Shown: piece after piece, positions 55,437 to 64,000 of the stretch
Numbering within the stretch: position 1 is the first letter of the stretch
Layout of the letters: each line of letters starts with the position of its first letter
Source of the DNA: Rhodophyticola porphyridii
GTDB lineage: Bacteria; Pseudomonadota; Alphaproteobacteria; Rhodobacterales; Rhodobacteraceae
NCBI RefSeq assembly: GCF_003688285.1
Contig: NZ_RCNT01000002.1
Span: forward strand, 62,001 to 126,000
DNA length: 64,000 bases
Reading direction: 5' to 3'
The notes under the pieces: model-generated
What the model saw: only the letters and a program-made list of their open reading frames with translations
Told to the model about the DNA's origin: nothing
The model's database searches: none
Made by a program: the position numbers and the translations under genes

Positions 55437-56837
55437 ATGACCGAGATCGAAACCATTCTGCGCCAATCCCTGCCGGAGGCAAGCTTCCGCCCGCCCGAGC
55501 CGCGCTATCTGGAGGAGCCGCGTGGGCGGTACGCAGGTCAGGCTGTGGCGGTTCTGGCGCCGGCCTCCACCGAGGAGGTGACAACAATCGTCAAAGCCTG
55601 CGCGCAGACCGCCACGCCGATCGTGCCCTATGGCGGTGGCACCGGACTGGTGGGCGGGCAGATCGCCGGGGAGGGGACGAGACCGGTGGTCCTGTCTCTT
55701 GAACGCATGCGCCAGATCCGCAAGCTGGACCCGGTGGGCGCGACAATGACCGTCGAGGCCGGGGCGATCCTGGCCGATGTCCACAGCGCCGCCACGGCGG
55801 AGGGACTGATCTTTCCGCTGACCCTCGCCTCGCAGGGCTCGGCGCGGATCGGCGGCCTGCTCTCCACGAATGCAGGCGGGGTCAACGTGATCCGCTATGG
55901 CAATGCCCGGGATCTGTGTCTGGGGCTGGAGGTCGTGTTCCCGGACGGCACGGTGATGCATGGGCTGTCATCGCTGCGCAAGAACAACACCGGCTACGAT
56001 CTGCGGCATCTGCTGATCGGGGCGGAAGGAACCCTTGGCGTGATCACGGCGGCGACGCTGCGGCTTTTCCCGGAGCCGGCCGCCACCGGTGCGGCGCTGA
56101 TGGTGGTGCCGGACCCGGATGCGGCGCTGGCGCTTTTGCGCCGTGTGCAGGCGCGCGCGGGTGGCGGCTTGTCGGCCTTCGAGCTGATCGGCGGGATGGG
56201 GCTCACCTTTCTGGACGAAGTCGGGCCGGAGCTGAGACAGCCCTTCGCGGCGCGGCCCGACTGGATGTGCCTCATCGATCTGGGGCTGGCGCAGGGGCAG
56301 GACCCCTCGGACCTGCTGGAGGCGGTTTTTGCCGAGGCCCATGAGGCGGGGCTTGTCAGCGACGGCGTGATCGCACGCTCCGAAGGCCAGCGGCAGGAAT
56401 TCTGGAGCTTGCGCGAGAGCATCCCCGAGGCGAACCGGCGGATCGGGTCGATCTCCAGCCATGACATTTCCGTTCCAGTCGCCGCCATCCCGGCCTTCAT
56501 CGCCGAGGCTCCGGGGCGGCTGGCGAAGATCGGTGATTACCGGATCAACTGTTTCGGCCATCTGGGCGATGGCAATCTGCATTACAATGTCTTTCCCCGG
56601 CAGGGCCAAAGCCGGGCGGATCACGAGGAGGCGCGCGGCGGCATCAAGACCTGCGTGCATGATCTGGTTCATGAGATGGGGGGGTCGGTTTCGGCGGAAC
56701 ACGGGATCGGCAGGCTGAAAGTCGACGATCTGGAACGCTATGGCGACCCGGCGAAATTGGCCGCCATGCGTGCGATCAAGCAGGCGCTGGATCCCAAGGG
56801 CATCATGAACCCCGGGGCCGTCCTGCGCGCGCCATAG
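55437..56837 (+). CDS. FAD-linked 2-hydroxyacid dehydrogenase (GlcD/D-2-hydroxyglutarate dehydrogenase-like)
   Basis: A 466-residue flavoprotein. The FAD-binding domain (about 30-205) contains IVPYGGGTGLVGGQI and TLASQGSARIGGLLSTNAGG. The C-terminal FAD-oxidase domain (about 220-464) contains CFGHLGDGNLHYNVFP and VSAEHGIGRLK. This architecture covers glycolate oxidase GlcD, D-lactate dehydrogenase and D-2-hydroxyglutarate dehydrogenase; GlcE and GlcF partners are absent here, so a single-subunit 2-hydroxyacid dehydrogenase is more likely. ATG at 55437 has AGGAG upstream. It converges with metG across a GC-rich palindrome. Confidence 0.88.
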   Translation: MTEIETILRQSLPEASFRPPEPRYLEEPRGRYAGQAVAVLAPASTEEVTTIVKACAQTATPIVPYGGGTGLVGGQIAGEGTRPVVLSLERMRQIRKLDPVGATMTVEAGAILADVHSAATAEGLIFPLTLASQGSARIGGLLSTNAGGVNVIRYGNARDLCLGLEVVFPDGTVMHGLSSLRKNNTGYDLRHLLIGAEGTLGVITAATLRLFPEPAATGAALMVVPDPDAALALLRRVQARAGGGLSAFELIGGMGLTFLDEVGPELRQPFAARPDWMCLIDLGLAQGQDPSDLLEAVFAEAHEAGLVSDGVIARSEGQRQEFWSLRESIPEANRRIGSISSHDISVPVAAIPAFIAEAPGRLAKIGDYRINCFGHLGDGNLHYNVFPRQGQSRADHEEARGGIKTCVHDLVHEMGGSVSAEHGIGRLKVDDLERYGDPAKLAAMRAIKQALDPKGIMNPGAVLRAP

Positions 56838-56948
56838 GGGGCCTCGCAATCCGACAGCCGCGATCCGGAAGGCCGCCCGCTCCCACGACAAGGGACTCAG
56901 GCGGCCATTGGGATGCTCTCTTCCCGCGTGATGAACCTGACGGTGCGC

Positions 56949-56968
56949 GCGGCGGGCCGGCCCGCCGC
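56949..56968. terminator. 20-bp perfect GC palindrome between convergent genes
   Basis: The arms GCGGCGGGCC and GGCCCGCCGC meet without a loop between the ends of the FAD-dehydrogenase gene and metG. As RNA it could form a hairpin in either direction but no T run follows. It may act as a factor-independent or Rho-assisted terminator, or be a repeat element. Confidence 0.35.
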
Positions 56969-57000
56969 CCCGTCTTCAGACGCTCCGGGCCCTGGCCGGG

Positions 57001-58716
57001 TCAGGTACGCACACCTGCGAACCGGGTTTGCCAGTCCTCGCGCGCCTCGTCGGTGATCTTGCTGAACAGCACATCGGGCACGGTGAAGCCATGCCCTGCG
57101 GGCAGCCTGCCCAATGCGTCTGCCATATCCTCGGGCCAGACCGGCGCGGCGTTCATGGACTCAAGCATCGTGGCCGCCGCATCGGGGATGAACGGGGCCG
57201 ACAGGGTGGCGTAGACCGGGATCAGGTTCAGCGCCAGCCGGGTGATCGCGGCGGCGCGGTCGGGGTCGTCCTTGAACGCGGTCCAGGGCGCGGCCGATTG
57301 CAGGTACTCGTTTCCAAGCACCCAGATCGCCCTCAGCTCCGCCGCTGCCTTGCGGATCTCTATGGCATCCATATGGGCCTGATAGGCGGTCAGCCGGGTC
57401 TGCAATTCGGCGATCAACGCCTCTTCCTGCGGGCCATAGGCGCCGCCCTCGGGCACGGTTTCCCCAAATTTGGAGCGGCAGAACTTGGTGATCCGGCTGA
57501 CAAAATTGCCAAGCACATCGGCCAGATCCTTGTTCACATCCTGCTGGAAGGCTTCCCATGTGAACTCGCTGTCCGAAGTCTCCGGCGCATGGCTAAGCAG
57601 CCACCAGCGCCAGTAATCCGGCGGCAGGATCTCCAGCGCCTGATCCATGAACACGCCGCGCCCCTGAGAGGTGGAGAACTGCCCGCCATCGTAGTTCAGA
57701 TAGTTGAACGACTTGATGTAATCGACCAGTTTCCAGGGCTCGCCCGAGCCGATGATCGTCGCCGGAAAGCTCAGAGTGTGAAAGGGCACATTGTCCTTGC
57801 CCATGAACTGGACGTAGCGGACGTCGTCCGCGCCCTTGTCGGTGCGCCACCAGCGTTCCCAGTCGGCGTCGGGACGGCCCGCCGCGTCGGTCCATTCCTT
57901 GGCGCAGGCGATGTATTCGATGGGTGCGTCGAACCAGACATAGAAGACCTTGCCCTCCATCCCGGGCCAGTCCTGATCACCGCGTTTGACCGGAATGCCC
58001 CAGTCGAGATCCCGGGTGATGCCCCGATCCTGCAGCCCGTCGCCGTCGTTCAGCCATTTCCTGGCAATGGACGTCGTCAGGATCGGCCAGTCGGTCTTGC
58101 TGTCGATCCAGTCGCTCAACTGCCCGCGCAGAGCGGACTGGCGCAGATAAAGATGCTTGGTCTCCCGGATTTCGAGATCGGTGGAGCCCGAGACGGCCGA
58201 GCGCGGCTCGATCAGATCGGTCGGATCAAGCTGCTTTGTGCAGTTTTCGCATTGGTCGCCCCGGGCCTTGTCATAGCCGCAATTTGGGCAGGTGCCTTCG
58301 ATATAGCGATCTGGCAGGAAGCGGCCATCGGAGTTGGAGTAAACCTGCTTCTCCGTCACCTCCTCGATCAGCCCGGCATCGGCCAGACGCCCGGCGAAAT
58401 GCTGCGTCAGGGCGTGGTTCTGCGGACTGGAGGAGCGTCCGAAATGATCGAAGCTGAGCCGGAAGCCCTCGGCGATCCGGGCCTGCACCTCCCACATCTC
58501 GGCGCAATACTCCGCCACGGGTTTGCCGGCCTTGGCCGCCGCCAGCTCAGCGGGCGTGCCGTGCTCATCCGTGGCGCAAAGAAACAGCACCTCCTGGCCC
58601 CGCGCGCGCAGGTAGCGGGCGTAGAGATCGGCGGGCAATTGGCTCCCGATCAGGTTGCCCAGGTGTTTGATCCCGTTGATGTACGGGATCGCCGAAGTGA
58701 TGAGGGTGCGCGCCAT
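57001..58716 (-). CDS. metG: Methionyl-tRNA synthetase
   Basis: A 571-residue class I synthetase. The HIGH motif appears as HLGN (18-21). Four zinc Cys at 143, 146, 156 and 159 ([17 protein letters not shown]) mark the long zinc-containing type. The KMSKS region reads QFSTSQGRG. An anticodon-binding helical domain follows. The ATG at 58716 has AAGG 8 nt upstream and gives [18 protein letters not shown] as N-terminus; upstream frame is non-conserved. The YceI gene lies 64 bases upstream on the same strand. Confidence 0.97.
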   Translation of the reverse strand: MARTLITSAIPYINGIKHLGNLIGSQLPADLYARYLRARGQEVLFLCATDEHGTPAELAAAKAGKPVAEYCAEMWEVQARIAEGFRLSFDHFGRSSSPQNHALTQHFAGRLADAGLIEEVTEKQVYSNSDGRFLPDRYIEGTCPNCGYDKARGDQCENCTKQLDPTDLIEPRSAVSGSTDLEIRETKHLYLRQSALRGQLSDWIDSKTDWPILTTSIARKWLNDGDGLQDRGITRDLDWGIPVKRGDQDWPGMEGKVFYVWFDAPIEYIACAKEWTDAAGRPDADWERWWRTDKGADDVRYVQFMGKDNVPFHTLSFPATIIGSGEPWKLVDYIKSFNYLNYDGGQFSTSQGRGVFMDQALEILPPDYWRWWLLSHAPETSDSEFTWEAFQQDVNKDLADVLGNFVSRITKFCRSKFGETVPEGGAYGPQEEALIAELQTRLTAYQAHMDAIEIRKAAAELRAIWVLGNEYLQSAAPWTAFKDDPDRAAAITRLALNLIPVYATLSAPFIPDAAATMLESMNAAPVWPEDMADALGRLPAGHGFTVPDVLFSKITDEAREDWQTRFAGVRT

Positions 58717-58780
58717 TCCGTGTACCTTGTCCGCCGTTTGCAGCCCATTTAACCCAAGGTCGGGCCAAGGACCAGCGGCG

Positions 58781-59350
58781 CTAGGTGCCTTCGCGGCGAA
58801 TGCGGGCCAGGATGCGCAGATCGACGCGGTCGCCCACCTCTGCGGCAAAGCCCGATGCCCCGAATGCGGAGCGACTGACCGAACCTGTCAGATAGATCGA
58901 GAGCCTGTTGCGATCTCCGGCCACGGTTCCCTGCTGGCGATAGAATTGCGCCATCAGTGTGGCGGGCAGGGTGATGCCGCGGATGGTGAGTTCCCCGTCG
59001 ATCCGCGCGCCGGTGCCTTCGGGGGTGACGCGGGTGGAGCGAAACCGGATCGTGGGATAGGTGGCCGCATCCAGCACCTGCGCGCTTCGCAGCGCCTCGG
59101 TCGCGAGAAAGAAACCGGTGCGCGCGCCGCGCACATTCACGGTCACGTCGACCTGCGACCGGGAGGGTGTGTCCAGATCGACCAGCAGATCGGCGCCCAG
59201 AACGGGCATCGTGCCATCATCCGAACCGTCGCCGAAGCTGTAGGTGAAGCCCACGGTGGAGCGGTCGGGCTCCAGCAGGTACCGGACCGGATCGGCCAGC
59301 GCGGCCAGCGGCATAAGAACAAGGGCGATTGCCGCAATCAGTGAGGTCAT
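58781..59350 (-). CDS. YceI-family periplasmic lipocalin-like protein
   Basis: A 189-residue protein with a Sec signal peptide ([20 protein letters not shown]). The mature part is an eight-stranded YceI barrel: [49 protein letters not shown], and [14 protein letters not shown] are family blocks. YceI proteins bind isoprenoid-type lipids. It is on the same strand and just upstream of metG. It is preceded by the MFS transporter gene on the same strand. Confidence 0.9.
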   Translation of the reverse strand: MTSLIAAIALVLMPLAALADPVRYLLEPDRSTVGFTYSFGDGSDDGTMPVLGADLLVDLDTPSRSQVDVTVNVRGARTGFFLATEALRSAQVLDAATYPTIRFRSTRVTPEGTGARIDGELTIRGITLPATLMAQFYRQQGTVAGDRNRLSIYLTGSVSRSAFGASGFAAEVGDRVDLRILARIRREGT

Positions 59351-59421
59351 GGGTCCGTGGCTCCGGCCGGGTGGTGAACGCGCTCAGTATAGCACCGATC
59401 GCGGCCCTGTCGCGTCACGCC

Positions 59422-60636
59422 TCAGCGAGAGCGGCGGAACAGGCGGCCCACCTGAAAGGAGGTGCGTGGAATCCAGACATAGGGTTTTCGGGTTTCCGCG
59501 CCCATGCGGCGGCGCATGCGGATCAGCCCGAAGACAACCAGCACCACATGGCCTGCCGCGATGAAGGTGAAGAGCGCCGAGGGTCCGAACACGGTGATCA
59601 GGGCCGAACTGGCAAGCGGCGCCACGATGGCGCCCGTGGCATAGAAGAACATGAGCGCGGCTGACAACTCCACCCTCTGGGTATCATCTGCCCAGTCATG
59701 GGCATGGGCCGCCGAGATCGAATAGATCGGAAAGGTCAGCCCGCCGAACAGCAGCGCACCCGCGAATATCGCGACCGTGCCCTGACCGGCGAGCACCACG
59801 GTGATGCCGCTGGCGAGGATTGCCGCGGCGGAAAACCAGATCAGCACCCACCGGCGGTCGTAGCGGTCGGCCAGCCAGCCTGCGGGCAGTTGCATCAGCG
59901 CGCCGCCCAGAACGAAAGCTGCCAGAAAATAGCCGATCTGGCTGGCGGCAAGGCCGACCTCCTGCCCATAAAGCGGGCCGATCATGCGAAACCCCGCGCC
60001 GCTGAGACCGGCGACCAGCACGCCCGCGACGGCGAGGGGCGAGAGCCGCCAGGCCAGACCGGGGCGCAGCCGGGGCGCCTCGGGCGTTTTCGGTTGCGAC
60101 ATGGTGGTCAGGGTCAGCGGCAGCAGCGCGGCACAGCACAGGATCGCCAGAATGTTGTAGGAGACGTAGGATGCCGGTGCGAGCACGCCGATCAGAAGCT
60201 GGGCCACGAGCGAGCCGCCGGTATCCACCATCCGGTAGAGCCCCATGGCCCGGCCCCGCGTGTCATTGGTCACCTTCGATTGCAGCCATGCCTCGATCAC
60301 CGTGTAGCAGCCCGCGATGCACAGCCCCGAGGCGACCCGCATCAGTGCCCAGGCATAGGGGTCGATCACCAGCATATGCGCCAGCAGCCCGATGGCGCCG
60401 GTCGCGGTGAAGGCCGCGAAGGCCCGCGAATGCCCGACCGAGCCCATCAGGCGCGGCGCCCACCAGCAGCCGATGAAGAACCCGAGAAAATGGGCGGACC
60501 CCAGAAGCCCGATCTGCCCGTTGCTGAAGCCGAGCGCACTGCCCGAGAGCACATCCAGCGGGCCGACACCGCCCGAGCTGAGTTGCAGAAGGATAACCGA
60601 AAGGAAAAGGGCAGTGAACGACAGGATCAGGCGCAT
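59422..60636 (-). CDS. Major facilitator superfamily transporter, YcaD-like
   Basis: A 404-residue inner-membrane protein with about twelve membrane helices. The pattern resembles YcaD/MFS_1 members of Rhodobacteraceae: GQIGLLGSAHFLGFFIGCW near the N-terminus, ASGLCIAGCYTVIEAWLQSK, and GWLADRYDRRWVLIWF. Substrate is unknown. ATG at 60636 is used; a GTG at 60669 would add 11 residues, and neither has a good Shine-Dalgarno. The end converges with no gene; YceI lies downstream on the same strand. It is divergent from the aldo-keto reductase gene. Confidence 0.85.
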   Translation of the reverse strand: MRLILSFTALFLSVILLQLSSGGVGPLDVLSGSALGFSNGQIGLLGSAHFLGFFIGCWWAPRLMGSVGHSRAFAAFTATGAIGLLAHMLVIDPYAWALMRVASGLCIAGCYTVIEAWLQSKVTNDTRGRAMGLYRMVDTGGSLVAQLLIGVLAPASYVSYNILAILCCAALLPLTLTTMSQPKTPEAPRLRPGLAWRLSPLAVAGVLVAGLSGAGFRMIGPLYGQEVGLAASQIGYFLAAFVLGGALMQLPAGWLADRYDRRWVLIWFSAAAILASGITVVLAGQGTVAIFAGALLFGGLTFPIYSISAAHAHDWADDTQRVELSAALMFFYATGAIVAPLASSALITVFGPSALFTFIAAGHVVLVVFGLIRMRRRMGAETRKPYVWIPRTSFQVGRLFRRSR

Positions 60637-60890
60637 GAGACCGGAGGTTTGGTTTTGGGGCACCGTCACACGGGGGTGCGGGGCGATCTGGCGGGTTTGC
60701 GTCTTTTGCGATGTCGCAATTGGCCTCTCGCGTGGTCACCCAACGGATCCGGATGGGTTCCAAAACCACGGATTTCCGTCTTTTCCGAATCTGTTGCCCG
60801 GGCCTGTACGGCCGGCACGCGGGTTTCGCCTTGCCCTCGCCGCCGGGCCGGTTACCTCTGTCACCGGATTGCCGAAAGGATTTCTGGAAG

Positions 60891-61937
60891 ATGAAACATA
60901 TTGCCCTGGGCCAAAGCGAGACCCGGATCACCGATTACTGCCTTGGCACGATGACATGGGGAAACCAGACCCCGGAACAGGATGCCCACCGGCAGATGGA
61001 CATGGCGCTGGAGGCCGGGATCAACATCGTCGACACCGCCGAGATGTATCCGGTGAACCCGGCCCGCGCGGAGACCGTCGGCCGGACGGAGGAGATATTG
61101 GGCAACTGGCTTGCCGCCAATCCGCATCGCCGCGCCGATCTGGTGATCGCCACCAAGATCAGCGGGCGCAACGACAGCTTCGTGCGTATAGGGCAGGACA
61201 TTACCGGCGAGACGTTTCTTGAGGCGTTCGAGGCCTCGCTGAAACGGCTGAAAACCGACCGGATCGACCTCTATCAGATGCATTGGCCCAATCGCGGCAG
61301 CTATCATTTCCGGCAGATCTGGGACTATGATCCGTCAGGGCAGGACAAGGCCACAACGCTGGCTCATATGGTCGACATTTTGGAGGTCGCGGACGAGCTG
61401 GTGTCCGCAGGCAAGCTGGGCCATCTGGCGCTGTCCAATGACAGCGCATGGGGCACGGCCCAATGGCTGCGGCTGAGCGAGGAGCGGGGGCTGCCCCGCA
61501 TCGCGTCGATCCAGAACGAGTACTCGCTGCTGTGCCGACAATACGACTCCGACCTGGCGGAACTGGCGGTGAACGAGAATGTGACCCTGCTGGCGTTCTC
61601 GCCGCTTGGCGCGGGGCTTCTGACCGGAAAGTATCAGCATGGCGCGGTGCCCGATGGCTCACGCATGTCGCTGGTGGAAAATCTGGGCGGGCGGAAGACC
61701 GACCGCGCGTTTGAGGCGGTTGCCGTCTATCAGGACATCGCGGCCCGCCACGGGCTCGACCTGATCCATATGGCGCTGGCCTTTACCGTGTCACGGCCGT
61801 TTCCCGTATCGACGATTTTCGGCGCCACGAATACCGATCAGTTGCGGCATATTCTGAACGGGCTGGACGTGTCGCTCTCCAAAGAAGTGTTGGCCGAAAT
61901 CAACACCGCCCACCGCGCGATTCCCATGCCCTATTGA
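60891..61937 (+). CDS. Aldo-keto reductase, Tas-like
   Basis: A 348-residue NADPH-dependent oxidoreductase with the (beta/alpha)8 fold. The catalytic tetrad can be traced: Asp48 (NIVDTAEMYP), Tyr53, Lys89 (VIATKISG) and the His in YQMHWPNRG. SPLGAGLLTGKYQHG and TIFGATNTDQLRHIL are cofactor-binding blocks. The nearest named relative is E. coli Tas. The ATG at 60891 gives MKHIALGQSETRITDYCLGT. A 250-base gap separates it from the divergent MFS gene. The next gene starts 53 bases downstream. Confidence 0.9.
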   Translation: MKHIALGQSETRITDYCLGTMTWGNQTPEQDAHRQMDMALEAGINIVDTAEMYPVNPARAETVGRTEEILGNWLAANPHRRADLVIATKISGRNDSFVRIGQDITGETFLEAFEASLKRLKTDRIDLYQMHWPNRGSYHFRQIWDYDPSGQDKATTLAHMVDILEVADELVSAGKLGHLALSNDSAWGTAQWLRLSEERGLPRIASIQNEYSLLCRQYDSDLAELAVNENVTLLAFSPLGAGLLTGKYQHGAVPDGSRMSLVENLGGRKTDRAFEAVAVYQDIAARHGLDLIHMALAFTVSRPFPVSTIFGATNTDQLRHILNGLDVSLSKEVLAEINTAHRAIPMPY

Positions 61938-61990
61938 GCCCCGCTCCGGGCGGGTTACTGTGCCCGCAGGTCACGCGAACGGGGGGAAGC

Positions 61991-63124
61991 ATGACAGGCC
62001 GAATGGCGCTTTTGGGGGCCGGGACGAGCGGCTGTGCCTGGGCGGCGCGGTTTGCATTGATGGGATGGCAGGTGCGCGTTTTCGACCCTGAGCCGGGTGC
62101 GGAGGCGCGGATGGTCGACGCGCTGTCGGCCGCCGCCGGCAGCCTGCCCGCGCTTTACGACGTGGCGCTGCCGCCCGTGGGAGAGGTGAGTTATCACGAT
62201 AGTCTGGCCGAAGCGGTCAGCGGGGTCGACTGGGTGCAGGACGGGCTGCCCGATCGGGTCTCGCTGAAACGCAAGATGTATCAGGCCGTGCAGGCCGGCG
62301 TCGGTCCCGATGTGGTCATCGCCGGAACCTCGGAGACGCTGAGCGTGGAGGATTTGCAGGGCTGCGCGCCGCGCCCGGCCCAGATCGTTGCCGTTTCGGG
62401 GCGGGCGCCGGTCTGGCTGTTCCCGCAGGTCAGGGTCGAGGGCGGCGCGGTCGCGGCCCCGGATCTGCTGGCCAGGGCCAAGGCCGTGCTGGCCGGGATC
62501 GGGATGGTTCTGGATGCGGATGGACTGGCCGAGGTTCTGCCCGATGGAGATCCGGGCACGGTGGTGGCGGTTCTGCGTGCGTTGAAATCCCGCAACGACC
62601 CGGGCCTGGGCGCGGCCCTTGCGGACCATGAAAGCGCCCTTGCCCCGAGCATGCCGGATCTGGGCCAGCCGCCGGTGACGCTGGACCGGCAGGTGCCGCC
62701 CGATTGGGTGGATTACAACGGCCACATGAACGAGGCGCACTACCTGACGGCCTTTTCCCACGCGACCGACCGTCTGCTGCTCTGGGCCGGGATGGATGCG
62801 GATTGCGTGGCCCAGGGCCACAGCGTCTTCACGGTGGAGACCCATATCCGCCATCTGGGCGAGGTCGATATCGGCACCCGGATCGTGGTGACCACCCGGG
62901 TCATCGAGGGCGGCGGCAAGCGTCTGCATGTCTGGCACGAGATGCGGAGCCGCGGCGCGCTTGTGGCGACAGGGGAACAGATGCTGCTCCATGTGGATCT
63001 TGCCACCCGGCGCCCGGCCCCGCCGCGCGCGGATGTGGCGGGCGTTCTGGCGCGCGCGACGCAGGCCCATGCCGGCCTGCCCGCGCCCGAGGGCATGGGC
63101 CGCGCGGTGGGCGACCCGCGCTAG
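61991..63124 (+). CDS. Degenerate carnitine 3-dehydrogenase-like domain fused to a thioesterase
   Basis: A 377-residue fusion. Residues 1-170 resemble the NAD-binding domain of carnitine 3-dehydrogenase (GAGTSGCAWAARFALMGWQV). The catalytic HPxN region is replaced by Ser136-Gly-Arg-Ala139 before PVWLFP. The expected 3HCDH C-terminal domain of roughly 100-130 residues is absent, although a trace of its end is kept (ALKSRNDPGLGAAL). Residues about 230-350 are an intact 4-hydroxybenzoyl-CoA-type hotdog thioesterase (WVDYNGHMNEAHY, TVETHIRHLGE, GEQMLLHVD). The reading frame is unbroken. It is probably a thioesterase only. GGGGGGAAG precedes the ATG. Confidence 0.8.
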   Translation: MTGRMALLGAGTSGCAWAARFALMGWQVRVFDPEPGAEARMVDALSAAAGSLPALYDVALPPVGEVSYHDSLAEAVSGVDWVQDGLPDRVSLKRKMYQAVQAGVGPDVVIAGTSETLSVEDLQGCAPRPAQIVAVSGRAPVWLFPQVRVEGGAVAAPDLLARAKAVLAGIGMVLDADGLAEVLPDGDPGTVVAVLRALKSRNDPGLGAALADHESALAPSMPDLGQPPVTLDRQVPPDWVDYNGHMNEAHYLTAFSHATDRLLLWAGMDADCVAQGHSVFTVETHIRHLGEVDIGTRIVVTTRVIEGGGKRLHVWHEMRSRGALVATGEQMLLHVDLATRRPAPPRADVAGVLARATQAHAGLPAPEGMGRAVGDPR

Positions 63125-63987
63125 TCCTCCACCCGGTGCCGCAGCGCCGTCAGGATTTTCGGGATCTGCCGGGCCGAGGCGAGGCTTTCGCGGATCAGCC
63201 AGTCGAAATGCTCGGTCACGCCACGGACCCGGTCGCGGTCACGGAAGGCCACGTAATGGCGGCCCATATAGATCACCGCCATCTTCGGCCCGAAAACCGT
63301 GACGGGGGCGGAAAACACCCGATGGGCATCGAAGATGAACAGGCGCAGGCGCGGGTAGACCTGATCATAGACCTCGATCAGCCAGTCGATCTGTTCCCGC
63401 CGCAGCTGGGCGCTGAGACCGGTGTAATAGCCCTGACCCAGGGCGAAGCATTCCAGTTCGTGGATCGGAAGTGCGATCTCGTAGTCGCTCTGGCTGCCGC
63501 GCATCCAGTCCAGCCTCGCCTCAGCAGCGCCGATGGCCTGATCCGGGCGGCGGTTCATGGTCGGCGCGTATTCCCACCGCATGAGCCCATGGGTCTTGAG
63601 CATGTCCGGCAAAGTTGCGGGGACATGGCGGATTTTATAGCCCGCGGCCTCTTCGTGCCACGCAAAGATCTGGTCGTCGATGGCGCTGGAGCGGTTGGTT
63701 TCCGTAAGCGACATGCTAGTGGCCAGGATATCGCCCGCCAGTTCCGGCCTGTCGGTGAGCCCGAGAAGCCAGTCCGCCGATACGCCAAGGGTCTGGGCTG
63801 CGGAGGCAACCAGATGGCCACCGGGCATCCGCGCATCCTCGGCCATCAGGAGCTGCGTGATGGTGGAGCGATCGACCGCGGTTGCGCGCGAAAGCGCCGC
63901 GCGCGACAGGCCGGACGCCGTCAGAGCCGCGGCAAGGCGCTCCCGGAAGAGAGAGGCGCGCTGACGTTTGTCGTATAAATTCAGCAT
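63121..63987 (-). CDS. XRE-family helix-turn-helix transcriptional regulator
   Basis: A 288-residue regulator. The helix-turn-helix of the lambda repressor type is at residues 14-75 (FRERLAAALTASGLSRAALS, then VDRSTITQLLMAEDARMPGG). The C-terminal 200 residues form a larger effector-like region (MRWEYAPTMNRRPDQ and HELECFALGQGYYTG) not matched to a known domain. It converges with the carnitine-dehydrogenase-like fusion gene, sharing four bases at the stop codons. It may control that gene, but this is inferred from position only. Its promoter runs off the window edge. Confidence 0.82.
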   Translation of the reverse strand: MLNLYDKRQRASLFRERLAAALTASGLSRAALSRATAVDRSTITQLLMAEDARMPGGHLVASAAQTLGVSADWLLGLTDRPELAGDILATSMSLTETNRSSAIDDQIFAWHEEAAGYKIRHVPATLPDMLKTHGLMRWEYAPTMNRRPDQAIGAAEARLDWMRGSQSDYEIALPIHELECFALGQGYYTGLSAQLRREQIDWLIEVYDQVYPRLRLFIFDAHRVFSAPVTVFGPKMAVIYMGRHYVAFRDRDRVRGVTEHFDWLIRESLASARQIPKILTALRHRVED

Positions 63988-64000
63988 TGTTTGATATTAT

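Noticed and set aside
57028-58752. 574-residue plus-strand open frame opposite metG
   Set aside because: It is antisense to a full-length, conserved synthetase gene and has no motif.

Overview
The window reads as a chromosomal segment of a GC-rich alphaproteobacterium of the Rhodobacteraceae (marine Roseobacter-type). The evidence is the gene content: an aa3-oxidase assembly cluster (ctaC-ctaB-small ORF-ctaG-ctaE-surf1), a tatABC-DUF815 cluster, a Hint_2-domain protein, a DUF1127/LysR pair, DUF1467, GatCAB, and a complete beta-hydroxyaspartate cycle operon. I saw no tRNA, rRNA, CRISPR array, IS element or prophage. The only structural RNA gene is rnpB (RNase P RNA).

Layout. 1-6.3 kb: the 5' part of prfC (running off the left edge), a SnoaL-like protein, a Hint-domain protein, an atypical SDR coupled to an AlkD-like protein, and an ABC ATPase without partner genes. 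6.4-9 kb: tatABC plus a DUF815 ATPase. 9.2-16.6 kb: an AlkB-type monooxygenase divergent from a NuoE-NuoF fusion protein, a lysoplasmalogenase, ftsY with a very large hexanucleotide repeat, a GNAT, a DMT transporter and yciB. 16.6-25.7 kb: rluB, tadA, rnpB, a cell-wall amidase with a lipoprotein, gatCA, a ceramidase-like protein, UPF0173, chrA, rpmG and a GNAT. 25.8-31.7 kb: BI-1, DUF1127/LysR, a lipoprotein, ferredoxin, a VCBS-repeat protein and aspS.

31.7-37.8 kb is the metabolic centrepiece. After a hemerythrin-like protein come bhcD, bhcC, bhcB and bhcA on the minus strand, with the IclR regulator bhcR divergent. Together the four enzymes convert two glyoxylate to oxaloacetate through glycine, beta-hydroxyaspartate, iminosuccinate and aspartate. 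This pathway was described in Paracoccus denitrificans, so it is not new, but the set here looks complete and includes an AT-rich bhcA/bhcR intergenic region with a palindrome.

37.8-47.7 kb: GNAT, receiver-only response regulator, mce-DUF1467, an EI24/CysZ-like protein, topA, and a likely tldD-(unknown membrane protein)-dprA operon. 47.8-52.1 kb: cytochrome oxidase subunits II and III with assembly factors (subunit I is not here). 52.1-64 kb: thrC-M16 peptidase-GNAT, a FAD-linked 2-hydroxyacid dehydrogenase, metG, YceI, an MFS transporter, an aldo-keto reductase, a degenerate carnitine-dehydrogenase/thioesterase fusion, and an XRE regulator.

The most unusual signals are: (1) 91 perfect GAGCCA units inside ftsY, encoding 182 residues of Glu-Pro; (2) the carnitine-dehydrogenase-like fusion, which has lost its catalytic His/Asn and the 3HCDH C-terminal domain but kept its thioesterase; (3) an rnpB promoter whose -10 box contains the stop codon of the upstream amidase gene; (4) a prfC promoter placed for a leaderless mRNA; (5) a strong hairpin lying over the start of the lone ABC ATPase.
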